The notes under the pieces: generated by a model
The model's database searches: none
Told to the model about the DNA's origin: nothing
Seen by the model: only the letters and a program-made list of their open reading frames with translations
Shown: positions 47,984 through 60,283 of the stretch, piece by piece
Layout: every line of letters starts with the position of its first letter
Position numbering within the stretch: the stretch's first letter is position 1
Translations under genes and position numbers: made by a program
Assembly (NCBI RefSeq): GCF_001411555.2
Contig: NC_049908.1
Location: forward strand, 26,264,724 to 26,328,723
Length of the DNA: 64,000 bases
Direction of reading: 5' to 3'
From: Juglans regia
Lineage: Eukaryota > Streptophyta > Magnoliopsida > Fagales > Juglandaceae

Positions 47984-48611
47984 CTAATGATGGGAGATAA
48001 TGTTAATGTTTTATCTCTTGCATATTATGTTTATCTTTAGGTGCATGTATGATCATGATCATGTATCCTTATCTTTCTCTTACATAAAAAGGAATACAAG
48101 TGTGTTTAACAATTACAAACATTAGATTAAAAAAATATGGAACTTTCCCATATTTTCAATCTCTTCAAGGCCGGAAGGATAGGCTAGAATAAACATTTAG
48201 AAAATTTAAAGTAAAAGCTAGGAAGTTGAGGACAAAGAGTAAAAGGTTAAGCATATGCATAATATAAGCTGTGTCTTTTGACCATGACCATATATGTTGC
48301 TCACCTTTAATTGCTTTGTTATAATGTGGCTTCGTGTGCATCTTTAAATAAGATCACCATTCTTTTAGGTTATCAATGCCTCTTTTAAAAGGGAGCTCAT
48401 GATCTAACAATTGATCAATTTGTACGTCCAGAGTTCTAGCTTTCGGTAACTTTCACCAACTGGTTCAGTTGGGCAGCCTAGTTTCTTTATCACTGTTGTG
48501 TACTTTATCCGTTAGTCCTTTTCCTTGTACCTATCCCTTCGCTTTCTTTTTCTTTTTGCAGAACTCTTTGGTACTTTCTCTCAACAATAAGAAGTAAAAT
48601 AAATAGAGTGG
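47716..48611. other. AT-microsatellite-rich intergenic DNA
   Basis: Interrupted AT/GTATATAT tracts at 47720-47768 and 47932-47980. The rest is non-coding; no gene seen. Confidence 0.5.
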
Positions 48612-48815
48612 GGCTATTATGCCGGCCCACTCTTATCATTGGACATACTGTTCATGATTTTTTTTTTATAATTTTTTAATACATTTAAATATTTTTAAAA
48701 AATAAAAAAATACATCAATATACTTAAAATCACTTCATTAATCATTAAGTAAAAAAAAAAATTTTTGACCAACAGGTCAAATGGAGCAGTCAAAATGAAG
48801 TGGCATAATAGTTTT
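48612..48815. mobile_element. MITE, family 2 (copy 2, inverted)
   Basis: The reverse complement aligns with 38265-38440: ttgaccaacaggtcaaatggagc here, against ctccatttgaccgctggtcaa there. The left end is near ggggctattatgccggccc. Confidence 0.6.
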
Positions 48816-49762
48816 ATTCAAATAAATAAGGCGTCGCGGCTAGAACAAAACACAAAATAAAGGATTTGTATTAAAAAAAATATATCATATATATATATAG
48901 ATAATATAGAAGTTATATGTTAGGTCTATAAAATAAGTATAAAGCCACCTTATAAATCTTATATGAGTAGAACATAATTTAGTTAGTATAAAAAGAATTG
49001 TCTAACGTACCACATATATACAATATAAAGAAATGATATTTGCAGTTATCAAGTGTCTAAGCGCCGTGTATTCTTTTTAAAAAGTTTATAAATATAGGAT
49101 CCACATAAAAAAAATTAATTTTTTAATAGTAGACCTCACTCTTTTTCAAAAAAAGTGTGTGACACTTGCACAACCTATGACAATATAGACATTATTCATA
49201 TATGTGTGTGTATATACACACACTAGTAAGAGCAGAATAAAATTGACAGTTAATGAGATATGAAGAAATGAAGAAAAATAGTGAAACAAAGTTAAAAAAA
49301 ATTAAAAATTAAAAATTAAAAAAAAGTCATGGATTTACACAAGTTAATTTTTGATAACTTTTAAAAAAAACATTAATAAAATAGGAGCACTTTTTAATTC
49401 TAAATTTGTAACTAATCACATGTAAAATACTTAGAAGCAAAAGTTATATAATGTCTAATACTAAAATGTAACAAATAAATTCAATAATCACAGAATTTAA
49501 AACGGAAGAAAATAACATATTGCCCAAGTTTAAAGTTTATTTTTTCAAGAGTACAGTATTTTTCATAAAATTTTACCAAGAGATAGAATTTTTAGAATTA
49601 TTTTTTTTACATGGGCCAATTTATAAAGTGACATTTTTTCCCCAAATGCAAAGTCCAAAACTTAACATAAGAAGCCCAACCACCCGCCCCTACATTTCAC
49701 ACAAGCCTAGCCCTCCATCCTATGCCACGCCATTTATATAAAAAAAATTAAAATCTTAAGTT
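48816..49762. other. AT-rich intergenic DNA
   Basis: A foldback-like stretch at about 49030-49200 has arms around caagtgtct and gtgacacttgc. The 73-codon frame at 49520-49741 is unsupported. Confidence 0.4.
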
Positions 49763-49967
49763 TAGAGAATGAAATGAGATGAGATAATTTTATATGAAAG
49801 TTAAATAAAATATTATTAGAATATTTTTTTTTAATATTATTATTCATGTTTTGGGATTTAAAAAAATTAAATTGTTTATTATATTTTTGTGAGAATTTTT
49901 AAAAGTTGTAATGATGATATGAGATAAGATAAGATGAGATGAAATCATTTCTGTATCTAAACACGGC
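49763..49967. mobile_element. GAGATGAGATG MITE (copy 5)
   Basis: Starts GAGAATGAAATGAGATGAGA and ends near GTATCTAAACACGG, with the family's TTTAATATTATTATT core. Confidence 0.75.
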
Positions 49968-50584
49968 TAAATCTTTTTTTTCCTTCCGCTCTCTCTCTCT
50001 CTCCCCTTCCCCTTCCCCTTGCCTAAAATAATCAACATGATGCCTAAAATTAGAAGAAGGAAGAAGAATTCTAACCACAACGAGAAGAACCAAGGGCAAA
50101 ACCGTAATAATGGTCACTCACTGAAGGGCACAAGTAGAAAGTAAAATACAAGAGCTATGGACAAAACTTTAATAATAACCAGCTATATAGGGGCATAAAT
50201 GGAAAATAAAATGTCAAACAAAATTACTGTAGCATGTTCACATGATGCCGATAGCCACTTTTATAGTATAATATATACATACATACATATATATATATAT
50301 ATATGTATATCTATCTATTGTTTATAAAGTAATTTGTAATTTGTTTTTTTGGATCTAGCATTTCACTTATCATGTTCATCCGAGGTTCTACATTCCACAT
50401 TTTTTGTGAACCGCATGGATTAATCGTTTAATTATATCTAATGGCGAGCCCTAGATCTTTTCTAATATTGAATAATAATATATATTTTTTATCTTAAAAT
50501 TGTTATTCTTAGTTGCTCAAGAACCAACAAGAACCCATCATGTGGTACGTAGCTTCTACGCTATAGTCGTGTGCATGGTTTGGT

Positions 50585-50673
50585 ACTATGTAAGATGTGA
50601 CATATTTATCATCATTCTTGGATGGTAAAAGATCATCCAATGGTGATAAATATGTCATATGATCTTACATAGT
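50585..50673. repeat. 89-nt near-perfect hairpin
   Basis: Left arm ACTATGTAAGATG-TGACATATTTATC-ATCATTCTTGGATG pairs with CATCCAATG-GTGATAAATATGTCAT-ATGATCTTACATAGT, leaving a loop of about nine bases. Similar tail sequence (agtagtatagtgtatagaattttt) recurs near 40365 and 50945, so it is probably part of a MITE. A small-RNA precursor is possible but unproven. Confidence 0.65.
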
Positions 50674-51169
50674 GGAATGAAAGTGAGATAGTAGTATAGT
50701 GTATAGAATTTTTCATTAGTTATTATAACCTTTTTTAAATTTCGAAATGAGATTCTTGATTCCATCATTTGACCTCAACAATTCACACGGCTATGTTACT
50801 TCCAAGTGGCGAATGTGACTTGCAGGTGAAAATGTAAAACGTGATATTTTTATCACTTTTTGATATTGTTTATTTTTTTTCTAAAATAAATTTTATTTTT
50901 GAAGATAATGGACAATGCCACATCATTATAATATGATAAAAATGAAATAAAAGTATAGTACATAGAATTTTTTGTCACATAAATAATAGTTTTTTTCCTG
51001 AGTTTTTAGGTTTTATCATGGTATAGTGAGAGCCCAACCCAACCACCTAATAAGAAATGTATAAAATAGTAGCTAGCTAGGAGAATTGGCTTTTAAATTT
51101 AAGAATGTTAGCACTTGATGTTTTGTGATACATATGGTAGACCTATCTCGGTACAACTATTGTACAAGT
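50674..51169. other. Intergenic DNA
   Basis: No gene seen. The related MITE-like tail at about 50930-50980 is noted under the hairpin. Confidence 0.4.
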
Positions 51170-52050
51170 ACTTGTGAAGGGCATAAAGAATAATGAGGCT
51201 TTCGACCATGTTCAATTGTTGTAGAGCTAGGAGGCTGAACTAGGCCCAATGCATGAGCCCGTGGCTACATCATGGGTCCTGAAAATAAATGAAAGATGCA
51301 AAACTTCAATCAAGAGATAAAATTACAAAGGTGGTTGGAAGGGATACTTTTAGTCTCCCCTAGACCGAGCCTAGACCAAGTCTAGGAAGCCCAATAGTCA
51401 GGATGTAATCAGCCCACCAAGCGATGCAGGAGAAAAAGGGCTCAAAGTTCACGTGGAAAAAGGATTAGCATGGGAGATGGGACAACACCTGCTTTGATGC
51501 AACCTGTCCTGATGACTTGTGAGGACACCACGGCACATTAAATGTGTAGATATGAAGCGTAGATAGGAGATCCCGATGGGAGGCATTGTTCCTGACAGAA
51601 TATCCAGATAGTGATTGCACTCACCCACCTGTCACAGGGGACGTGAGCTGGGAGAATCACGCCGCATTAAATATGACGACATGGCACCCTATACTGGAGA
51701 CAGATTCCTTGACACAGGAAGTGGGGCCCACCTCGATAGGAAGTATAAAGACTTTACCCAAGGTCAAAAATCAACTCTCATGCACTCTTACATAGGAAAT
51801 CCTCTCTATCACCCTAAGAACTAACTTAGGCATCGAAGGTGCTTAATCACTCACTAAGCTCTTATGTTGCTTGTGTGTAAGATCGAGGAACTGGTGTACA
51901 AAACATGTTGTCAACAGTCAGAATGCACGATATATCCTTTATATCATTGGGAAGAAGGTAATAATCTGCATTGTGAGTTTACTTAAGGGAATTAGTTCTT
52001 TCAAATTAGAGGGTTGTTGGTATTATATATTGAGTCAATTTATGCACCGA
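51170..52050 (+). mobile_element. Gypsy-type LTR fragment
   Basis: Contains an LTR-style promoter, agtataaagac (about 51740), and about 75 bp further on accctaagaactaacttaggcatcgaag, a block I associate with LTRs of plant Gypsy elements. No gag or pol and no mapped ends. Open frames across 51586-51824 are in the LTR and are not genes. Confidence 0.5.
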
Positions 52051-52181
52051 AATAAATAGTAATGGCGTCGCCTGGCTCTCGCTGAGGAGTTTTGTCTTCT
52101 CTTACTGTAGGCAAGGTTTGTCTCCTAGTCTTTTGACTGAGGAGGGATTACAAGCGAGTGGCTATTATTGAGAGAAGACAA

Positions 52182-53284
52182 CATGACAAAAGAAATCATT
52201 GAGAAATGGGGTAGTTTTAGTTTGACTAAGGTTGAACAAAAGGAGATCACACTCGATATCACTGTTGATGCAGCGGTTAGGAGACAAGGGAAACAAAGTT
52301 TGATAGGTTTGATTGTCTCAGAAAGATCCATCAACAGGGAAGCATTCAAGGCTATGATGTTAAAGGTATGGAAACCAAATGGAGGAGTGATGTTCAGAGA
52401 AGTTGGTGCCAACATGTTTATGATTGAGTTTCAAAATGACAAAGACTTGTAGAAAGCATATAGAGGTAGGCTATGGTCTTTTGATCAAAACCTGCTATGC
52501 CTTAACACCATTGATGGTAGTTCTGCTCTGAGAGACATTGTGTTCAACAAAGAATTCCTGTGAATTCAACTCCACAATATATCTCTTGGAGGCATGCAGA
52601 TTGGTCGTATGATTAGCGAGGTGGAAGAGGTATATGTTGATGAAGAGGGTATCAAATGGCCGGTGTCTTATCTAAGGGTGAAAGTCGCTATTAAAATCAC
52701 CAAACCTCTTATGAGAGGTATCCTTCTAAACATGAATGTGAATAAAGTTTGGGCATCTTTTCTTTATGAGAGATTACCATCTTCCTGTTTCAAGTGTGCC
52801 ATAATAAAGCATGGCGAGAATGGTTGTTTAGTGGACTCTGTTACAATTTCTATGCATGGCACTAATAAGTCTCAATATGGGGCTTGACTCACAAACCTTA
52901 GACTTGCATGTTGAAGATGATGATGTGGTAGGGACTAAGGCCAATTATGGAAAGGAAGCAGGCATTGTAAAAGAGGTGGCAAAATTAGTGAATAATCCCA
53001 AGAAGACAGGAGATAATCATGAAAGTTTCCATAGAGAGGAAATGGAAGGAATCAAGGGTCAAATCTCTAATAAGGAAGGTAAAACTTTAATTGAGGCTCC
53101 AACACAGGAAGATGAAGATTTTTTATCCAAGGAGAAATCGAAATCTGGTGCTATTAATATGGTAAATACTAAGCTTGATTTTGAGAGGCCTAGATTAGAC
53201 CAAAGCATTAATTCTAGAGTTTATATGGTAAATCTTGAGCTTGATATTAATGTGATCTTAACAGTCAACCCTCTTACATATTAA
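52182..53284 (+). pseudogene. LINE ORF1 (gag-like) remnant
   Basis: Starts MTKEIIEKWGSFSLTKVEQK and is interrupted by stops near 52450 and 52562 and a frame change near 52880. The region after a degraded CCHC-type knuckle is low-complexity and acidic, as in LINE ORF1 tails. Part of it recurs at 57325-57639. Confidence 0.6.
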
Positions 53285-54069
53285 TAGGCCAACCAAAGAG
53301 CTAACCAGGGTAATATCAATCAACTCAACACTAGTGAGGTGATTATTATTAAGAATAATTATCAAAACATGACCAGTTTAGATAAGGTTACTAAGTGGAA
53401 GAGGAGGACACATGATAAATAAGCTATGAATCTAGATGCTTGCACAAACATGAGCATAGGACAAGTCTCCCAAGTGAGTCCTAAGCCTGGTAGGAAAAAG
53501 GTGAGAAAGGGGGAAGGGGGGGTGGGGGAATCTTTCCATTTTCAAGAAAAGCAAATGGATGTTGGATGAGGATGAGCAGTTTACCAATATACTGGTAGAG
53601 GTTGGTTTCCAGCCCTACCCACATCAATGAGTTTGTTAGTGTGAAATTTCTGAGGGCTTGGGAACACTCGAATAGTCTAATCGTTAGTCTTTTGACTAAG
53701 GAAAAGTGCCCAATATGGTGTTCATGGTGGAAACCAAATGCTCTAAGACTCGTATGGAATAAGTGAGGAGGATATTAAGGTTTGATAGTTGTCTTGTTGT
53801 TGAAAGTGTGGGCTGCAATAGTGGACTTGCTCTAATGCAGAAATCTGATAGGAATGTCAATATCTACAACTATACGAGATGACATATACGTGCAACAGCT
53901 TAGGAGATTGAAAATGGACCCACATGGATGTTCATGGGGTTCTATGGTCATCCAGACACTTCTAAAAGGGGAGATATTTGTAAGCTAATGAAACATCTCA
54001 GACCCCCACCACCTATGCCTTGGATCTACACCAGAGATTTCAATGAGATAACTTTCCACAGTGAGAAGT

Positions 54070-54846
54070 TTGAGGCAACGGTGGTCCATGAGCTGGCACC
54101 GGCATGATCTGACAGTGGTGGTGGTGCTTCGACGTCTTCTGTGGTGGACTCTAGAGAAGCACCTAGCTCGGGGTGGAAGAGACGTGATAGTTTGCAGCGA
54201 TGACGGCGAGAGTCCTGCACAGTTTGAGTGCATCTGCTCGTTCGTTGGAAAGAGCTAGGGCTCTTTTTCTCCACTCGATTGAATGGGAGGTTGAGCGGCA
54301 ACCGAAGAGCTTCAAGAAGATGAATGTAACTGGATCTAAATATATAGACAGTGGTGGCTAAAGCGAGGTAGTTCATGGGGAGGTCGTGCTTCACGGGCTG
54401 AACGTGGGTAAAAAATATGACTCATCTAGGGTTTTTCCTTTGCGTGAGTACGTCGGTTTCAAGAAGAAACATGTTTAGGTTCAAACTGAGATATGCGACT
54501 TAAAACGGTTGCAAAATATGAAATGAAAAAGAAAAGAACTAATATGACGGAAAGAGACATAAAAAGAACGTTCGAGAAAAAGGCGTGAAAGATGATGAAA
54601 TGTCTCAAAATATTTAAGCTACATAAGAAAGATTATTATTAAAATAAATTTTAATAATTATAATTAAAATAATAGGTATAATAAAATCCGTATAAAAAAA
54701 ATAAACAACTTATTAATGTCATAAAACCCAATAAAAATAATAATACTAATAATAACAATAAGAGGGTTATACAATAATATGAGAAATCGAAATATCAAAA
54801 TATTTGCATTTAAATCTCTAAAAAAAATTTGGGTCAGGTTGTTACA
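54070..54846 (-). mobile_element. LTR-like insertion in the LINE
   Basis: Read on the minus strand it starts TGTAACAACCTGACCC at 54846, an LTR-like start, and is AT-rich near that end. It separates endonuclease and RNase H parts of the LINE. The other boundary near 54070 is uncertain and LINE sequence is also missing here. Frames at 53985-54394 are non-genic. Confidence 0.4.
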
Positions 54847-55969
54847 GTGGATATGTTGGAAGCTAAACTGGGGTATGGAGCTTCTTATACTTGGAGGAGT
54901 ATTTTTGCTAGTATGAAGATGCTAAAGAAAGGCTTGTTCTAGAGAATTGGCAATGGTCAAAGAGTGAATATTTGGGAAGATAAGTGGATACCAAGCCTAT
55001 CACCTCCATAGAGAGATTGAGACCATCAATGAAGGTGAATCATCGAATGGGAGGTTGAGTCCCGGATGTTTGGAGCCAAAGTTATAGAAAAATTCAAAAA
55101 ATGGTGTGCCACAGTGAGTATTTTCTAGATGTTTGGAACCATATGGTTAGAAACTTGGAGCAGGATGAGCTCGAGGAGGCTGCTATAACCAGTCGGCTAA
55201 TATGGGCAAGAAGAAATGAATTCACACATGGAAAATGTTTCAAGTATCCTATATACTCTTTTTCTCGGGAAAGCAAGTGCTGAGCTGTTGATATTTAAAA
55301 GCTCTAATAACTTGCCCCAAAAGGGGCCGACCAGTCTAGTTCAATCACCACCCAGATGGCGGAAACCAACAAAGGGAGTTTACAAGCTAAACTGGAATGT
55401 AACTACCAAAAATGCAGATGGTAGAATTGGCATTGGTGTGATTGCTAGGGACTTTAAGGGCTAGGTTCTTCGCACTCTTAGAGCTCCTAGAAATCTGGGT
55501 GAAAATTCTTTTACTGCAGAAGCATATGCATTGTTGGCAGCAACTATTTTTTTTTTTTTTTGTAAAGAAATTGGGTTTAAACAGATCATATTAGGGGGAG
55601 ATGCGTTGTAGGTGTTAAATATGCTAGATAATGCGAATAGCGATTGGAGCTTAGGGGGCTTATTGATTGAGGATGCAAGGAGAATCCTAAATTCCTTTGC
55701 TAATTGGTCAGTGACCCATACTAATAGAGGTGCAAATATTGTTGCTCATTATCTAGCTAGAGATGCACTTAATCTAGATGAAGACTTGTATGCTTTGGAA
55801 GATTTTTCTCAATGTAGTTAGTCCACTGTTATCATTGAGATATTCTAAGTCTTCATATTGCAATAAGAGCCTTGCTAGGTAAAAGTAGTTTGGTGTACCA
55901 AACCGTGTACCGACACTTATATGACTTTTCTTTATTGAAAAGAAAAATAAAACAAAAAAAAAATTGAAA

Positions 55970-56785
55970 GGAGACCAAGTTGGTGAATTTTGGGATGGAT
56001 TTTTCTAACTAGGGGGGGTGCTTTGAGTCTTTTTACTTGCAATTAAGCTATTAAGACAAATATAAAATTTAATTTAGCTCTTCCGGTCAATTTAAAATTT
56101 TTAGATAAATGTTAATATCACACGAGCCGTTGTGGAGGATACAACCACTCGGAAAGATTAAAAAGCCGTTGATTTTCTTGGAATATGACAGATTAATTAA
56201 TATTCAAACTCGGTAGGCAAAGAAAATGTCAAGCAATTAATGATCCCTCGTGAGGTGGTCCTAGACTTTTTTTTTTTTTTTGAAACAAGGTGGTCCGATC
56301 TTGTAGAGCCATCTTCTTCATAGAAGTCGAATATTCGTTCTAATTAATTTGATCTATTACTAACATATATTATATATATCGATCCCAACCCTTGATTTTT
56401 TCCTCTCGTTTTTGTTTGCGTCTATATAAATTACTTTGAGCTTTTATTCTAAAATTAAAATTAGAGCCCCTCAAAATAATTAGAGTGCAAGAACGTTTCT
56501 CTCTCAAATTACGTGAAATCTCATGCATGCAGTACCATATATCCTTAATTTCATATTTGGTTGGAAACTAGGGAAGTCGAAGGAAAATGACTTAGCATGG
56601 GGAAGCAGAAATAAAAAGAAGATAAAGATTAATTGAATCGAAAGGTGTCGATGGATGTTTCGAGGTTGACGAAAGCATGAAACCATGTTGGAGAGCGCCA
56701 TTATTGTTGAAACGCATATAGAAAGAAAGAAGTTCGTTTATATATATATATATGCATTCAAGATCTGGAACGCTAATAAGGAAGA
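55970..56785 (-). pseudogene. LecRK locus relic: duplicated flank plus first ~45 codons
   Basis: 55970-56557 is near-identical to 59474-60064. From about 56549 to 56785 it is homologous to the 5' end of the LecRK gene (63754-63985): signal peptide codons ending FSFDFPSFQPNMK, the ATG region and the TATA-like leader. About 3.7 kb, covering nearly all of the lectin, membrane and kinase coding sequence, is missing at a junction with 9 bp of near-identity (tttcatatt against ttttatatt). The remnant frame still opens with ATG (56701) but runs into non-homologous sequence, so it cannot make a receptor. Confidence 0.85.
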
Positions 56786-57324
56786 GTTACGACGTTGCTC
56801 CCAAGCACTTAATTAATCAAATACAAGCTTGAATCATGATCTTGAATGAAAGTTTCAACCAAATGTGGTCGGCATCCTATACCTAGAAGATAGGCCAATA
56901 CGTGTTCTAACTATATTTATTTAACTCATGCGTGTTCTTTTCAGCATACGCGCGCTCGCTTTGGTCGTCTGCTTCTGTGTTTTGTTGTTCCACCTACTCC
57001 TACTCATCAGGAACCACATTTTTATTATATTAAGGTTTTTTGGACTAGTTCAAATGCAACTATATATAAATATAGAGAAAAGATATTTGTAATTATGAAT
57101 TGTATAACCGTCGCATAATCGCTTTAAAAAAAATGAATAAAGTATGAGACTCACGTGAAAAAAAAAATTAATTTTTTAACAATAAACTCCACTTTTTTTT
57201 AAAGCGATTACGCACTTCATGATTGTATGTAGAATTACTCATAAATATATATATATATATATATATATATCTTGACGATCAAGATCAAGAAAATGCAGAC
57301 TCATATTTATGTACGAATTAGTAT
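56786..57324. other. Intergenic DNA with a foldback MITE (57085-57235)
   Basis: Arms around ccgtcgcataatcgctttaa (about 57106) and taaagcgattacgcacttca (about 57200) are inverted complements, with a central ATTAATTTTTTAA. No gene seen. Confidence 0.5.
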
Positions 57325-57850
57325 TTGTCGAATAAATATTTGACCTATGAAAATCCTGAGCTTGATATTAATGTGATCTCAATAGTCAACCCTCTTACAT
57401 ATCAGGAGGTTGGCCAAGGAGCTAACCAGGGTAATATCAATCAACTAAACACTAGTGAGGTGATTATGATTAAGAAGAATGACCAAAACATGACCAGTTC
57501 AGATAAGGTTACAAAGTGGAAGAGGAGGGCACGTGACAAACAAGCTATGAATTTGGATGCTTGCACAAACATGAGCATAGAACAAGTCTCCCAAGTGAGT
57601 CCTTTCTGTTTCCAAGAAAAGCAAATGGCTGCTGGATGAGGATGAGCAGTTTACTAATATATTGGTAACGGCTGGTTTCTAGCCCTGCCAACATCATTGA
57701 GTCTATTAGTATGGAACTATCGAGGGCTTGGAAACCTTTGGACAGTCAGACTGCTTAGTCCTTTGACTAAGAAAAAGTGCCCCAATATGGTGTTCCTGGT
57801 GGAAACCAAATGCTCCAAGACTCATATGGAAGAAGTGAGGAGGATATCAA
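57325..57850 (+). mobile_element. LINE fragment (ORF1 tail and ORF2 start)
   Basis: Near-duplicate of 53220-53780: ends of ORF1 (AGCTTGATATTAATGTGATC shared) and the first endonuclease codons (WNYRGLGNL-like reading, PNMVFLVETKC). It is cut off at 57850 by a MITE-like end. Confidence 0.75.
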
Positions 57851-58000
57851 TAGGGGTGTAATCGGTTCAATCTGGTTTTGGACAAAGTTTAGGACCGAAC
57901 CGGTATGTATTAGTTTTACATTTTCAAAAATCGATTATGGACCGGGTGCTCCCTAAATTGGTACTTCTGATTTTACCGGTTTGGTCCGGTTTTTCAATTT
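57851..58000 (+). mobile_element. hAT-like GGTCCG element, 5' end only (copy D)
   Basis: TAGGGGTGTAATCGGTTC at 57851, inside the LINE, with candidate duplication gatatcaa before it. Sequence runs parallel to copy B (gtttaggaccgaaccggtatgta, gattttaccggtttggtccggtttt). I could not find a matching 3' end or second gatatcaa downstream, so the element is truncated or its far end is degraded. Confidence 0.6.
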
Positions 58001-59473
58001 TAATCATTTGCCATAAATATATATATATATATATCTGCCATAAGACAAATGCTCTCATGTAAAAAATTTGCAGCCATAAAAAATGTGCTGTAAAAAAATC
58101 TGCTATAACAATAAAATTGCTATAAAAATATAAAATCTGATAAAAAAGAATCTGTAACAACAATATAAAACCTAAATCAGAAGCTCATTAAAGTTTCTAC
58201 AATATGCAGTTATGCACATATTGATACCAGTTCACACAAAAAAAAAAAAGGATAAACCAAAATTGACTTTTTTTTTATAAGTGTTCAGTAGACACCAAAT
58301 AAATTGATATAAAGGAATCTCAAATACAAGAATTGCATTGACAAGCCAAAAGGGCAAAGTACTTGCCTCTGGTTACATAGCACAAGAGAAAAAGCTTCTA
58401 GGTTCCTTATCTCAATACACAAAATAAACACAGAATAAAGAATAATAAAGAAAGAAAGGTCATCAATGCAATAACAGAAAACTGAGAATACACACATGCA
58501 AGAAAGATCATAAAGAATGCATACATAGAGAATACACTTAGAATACACACATAAAGAAATTCAAATAGAGAATACATACAATGCAAGAAAACATTGTAAT
58601 GATTCAAGAAAACACATAACACACAAGAAAACCAAACCAGTAGAATCACTGATTGACATCCATTCAACCCAAAAAAATTTGTCAGGTTCAAATCTACTAA
58701 TAGATATATATGAACAAACAAACAAATTACCCACAAAAACAAAAAGGAAAGAAATCAAGTTATTTTTAGCTAGATGGGGAACTGTACATGTTCATCCTCG
58801 ATGAGGAGCCATACAACATATATAAACCCTAAATCTTAAAATATAAAATATAAAATTATACATTCCACAATTATAAAATACAAATTTAGCTTGATGGAGA
58901 GCTATACAACAAAATTATAAAATATAAACCCCAATCAGATTTCGAATTCTGTGAAAAACCCTAAATCGTAAATTCAATAAAAACCCTAAATAAAATTAAT
59001 CATTTAGCAATGAATTGAAATATTGTAATGATTCATGAAGTAAATGTAAGATTTTGAAAATTAAAAAGCATATATATGTTCACATACCAGTTAGCTCTCC
59101 GAGAGAGGGGAAAACAATATTTGTAATTCTGCAGCCTCGGGAACAACTGGATGTGGAGGAGAACAGAACGGACCAACAGTGTCGACGGTGATGGGTTGTT
59201 GACGGTGATTCAGTATAATGATCTTTTTGTATTAAATGCTGCTCTTGACAATGTGAACTCAACGTACTTTAAATATATTGGAGTTCATATACCTATATCT
59301 ATATCTCACCAAATTATAAAAAATGTTTGGATAAAAGAATTGTAGAAAACCTTGATCTGCTTGATTAAATATTCCCTTTCATTATGGATATGTGAATGGA
59401 TTTAAAATAAAAATAAAATTTTTTTGCCAAGGCTTACAAGATTTTTTCAGTGGAGTCCCATAACTTTTGAGGA
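58001..59473. other. Non-coding DNA following the truncated hAT-like end
   Basis: AT-rich with AAACCCTAAA-type telo-box motifs at about 58826, 58968 and 58981 and a TATATATATA run near 58018. Overlapping 60-111 codon frames on the minus strand show hydrophobic composition but no family. No gene supported. Confidence 0.45.
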
Positions 59474-60064
59474 GGAGACCAAGTTGGTGAATTTTGGGAT
59501 GGATTTTTCTAACTAGGGGGGGTGCTTTGAGTCTTTTTACTTGCAATTAAGCTATTAAGACAAATATAAAATTTAATTTAGCTCTTCCGGTCAATTTAAA
59601 ATTTTTAGATAAATGTTAATTTCACACGAGCCGTTGTGGAGGATACAACCACTCGGAAAGATTAAAAAGCAGTTGATTTTCTTGGAATATGACAGATTAC
59701 TTAATATTCAAACTCGGTAGGCAAAGAAAATGTCAAGCAATTAATGATATTCACTCGTGAGGTGGTCCTTGACTTTTTTTTTTTGAAACAAGGTGCATTG
59801 TCCGATCTTGTAGAGCCATCTTCTTCATAGAAGTCGAATATTCCTTCTAATTAATTTGATCTATTACTAACATATATTATATATATCGATCCCAACCCTT
59901 GATTTTTTCCTCTCGTTTTTGTTTGCGTCTATATAAATTACTTTGAGCTTTTATTCTAAAATTAAAATTAGAGCCCCTCAAAATAATTAGAGTGCAAGAA
60001 CGTTTCTCTCTCAAATTACGTGAAATCTCATGCATGCAGTACCATATATCCTTAATTTTATATT
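59474..60064. repeat. LecRK flank duplication, right copy
   Basis: About 590 bp nearly identical to 55970-56557, with a few single-base changes and small indels. It ends where the left copy joins the LecRK 5' end. This identifies the original order in the right copy: flank, intervening DNA and LINE, then LecRK. Confidence 0.85.
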
Positions 60065-60276
60065 AAAAAAATACTTTAGACATAAAGAGATTACACAAAA
60101 ATAAACTCACAAATTTATGTGTCTTGATGTGGTACGTCAGATTGTAAAATTATTTTTATTATAAAGTAGATCTAACGGATGTTATGAAACTATAAATAAT
60201 AGTGTGTAAGTTTATTTTTGTGTAATCTATTTATGTATGTAGCAGTTTTCTTATACTAAATACAAAATATTACAAA
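60065..60276. other. Spacer (AT-rich)
   Basis: Contains a foldback-like stretch (acataaagagattacacaaaaataaact and agtttatttttgtgtaatct arms), probably a MITE. No gene. Confidence 0.4.
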
Positions 60277-60283
60277 GATCAAT

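Larger units (their letters stand above)
52150..55968 (+). mobile_element. L1-type LINE with ORF1 and partial ORF2, degenerate
   Basis: ORF1 (about 52182-53284, stops inside) resembles the DUF4283 plus zf-CCHC_4 arrangement of plant LINE ORF1: VFNKEFL, then LPSSCFKCAIIKHGENGCL, then an acidic tail. ORF2 starts about 53640 with an endonuclease remnant (VPNMVFMVETKC, YTRDFNEITFHSEKFE). After an insertion and deletion it resumes at about 54850 with a zf-RVT-region relic and RNase H (about 55380-55820: KLNWNVTTKNADGRIGIG). The reverse transcriptase core is lost. The 3' end is a polyA-like tail at about 55950-55968, where the LecRK duplicated flank begins. Confidence 0.8.

Noticed and set aside
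51586..51824. Two 69-aa overlapping frames
   Set aside because: Inside an LTR with a TATA-like promoter; typical chance frames.
58285..58758. Hydrophobic minus-strand frames up to 111 aa
   Set aside because: Biased AT composition gives F/L/I/Y-rich frames; no recognised family and no leader context.
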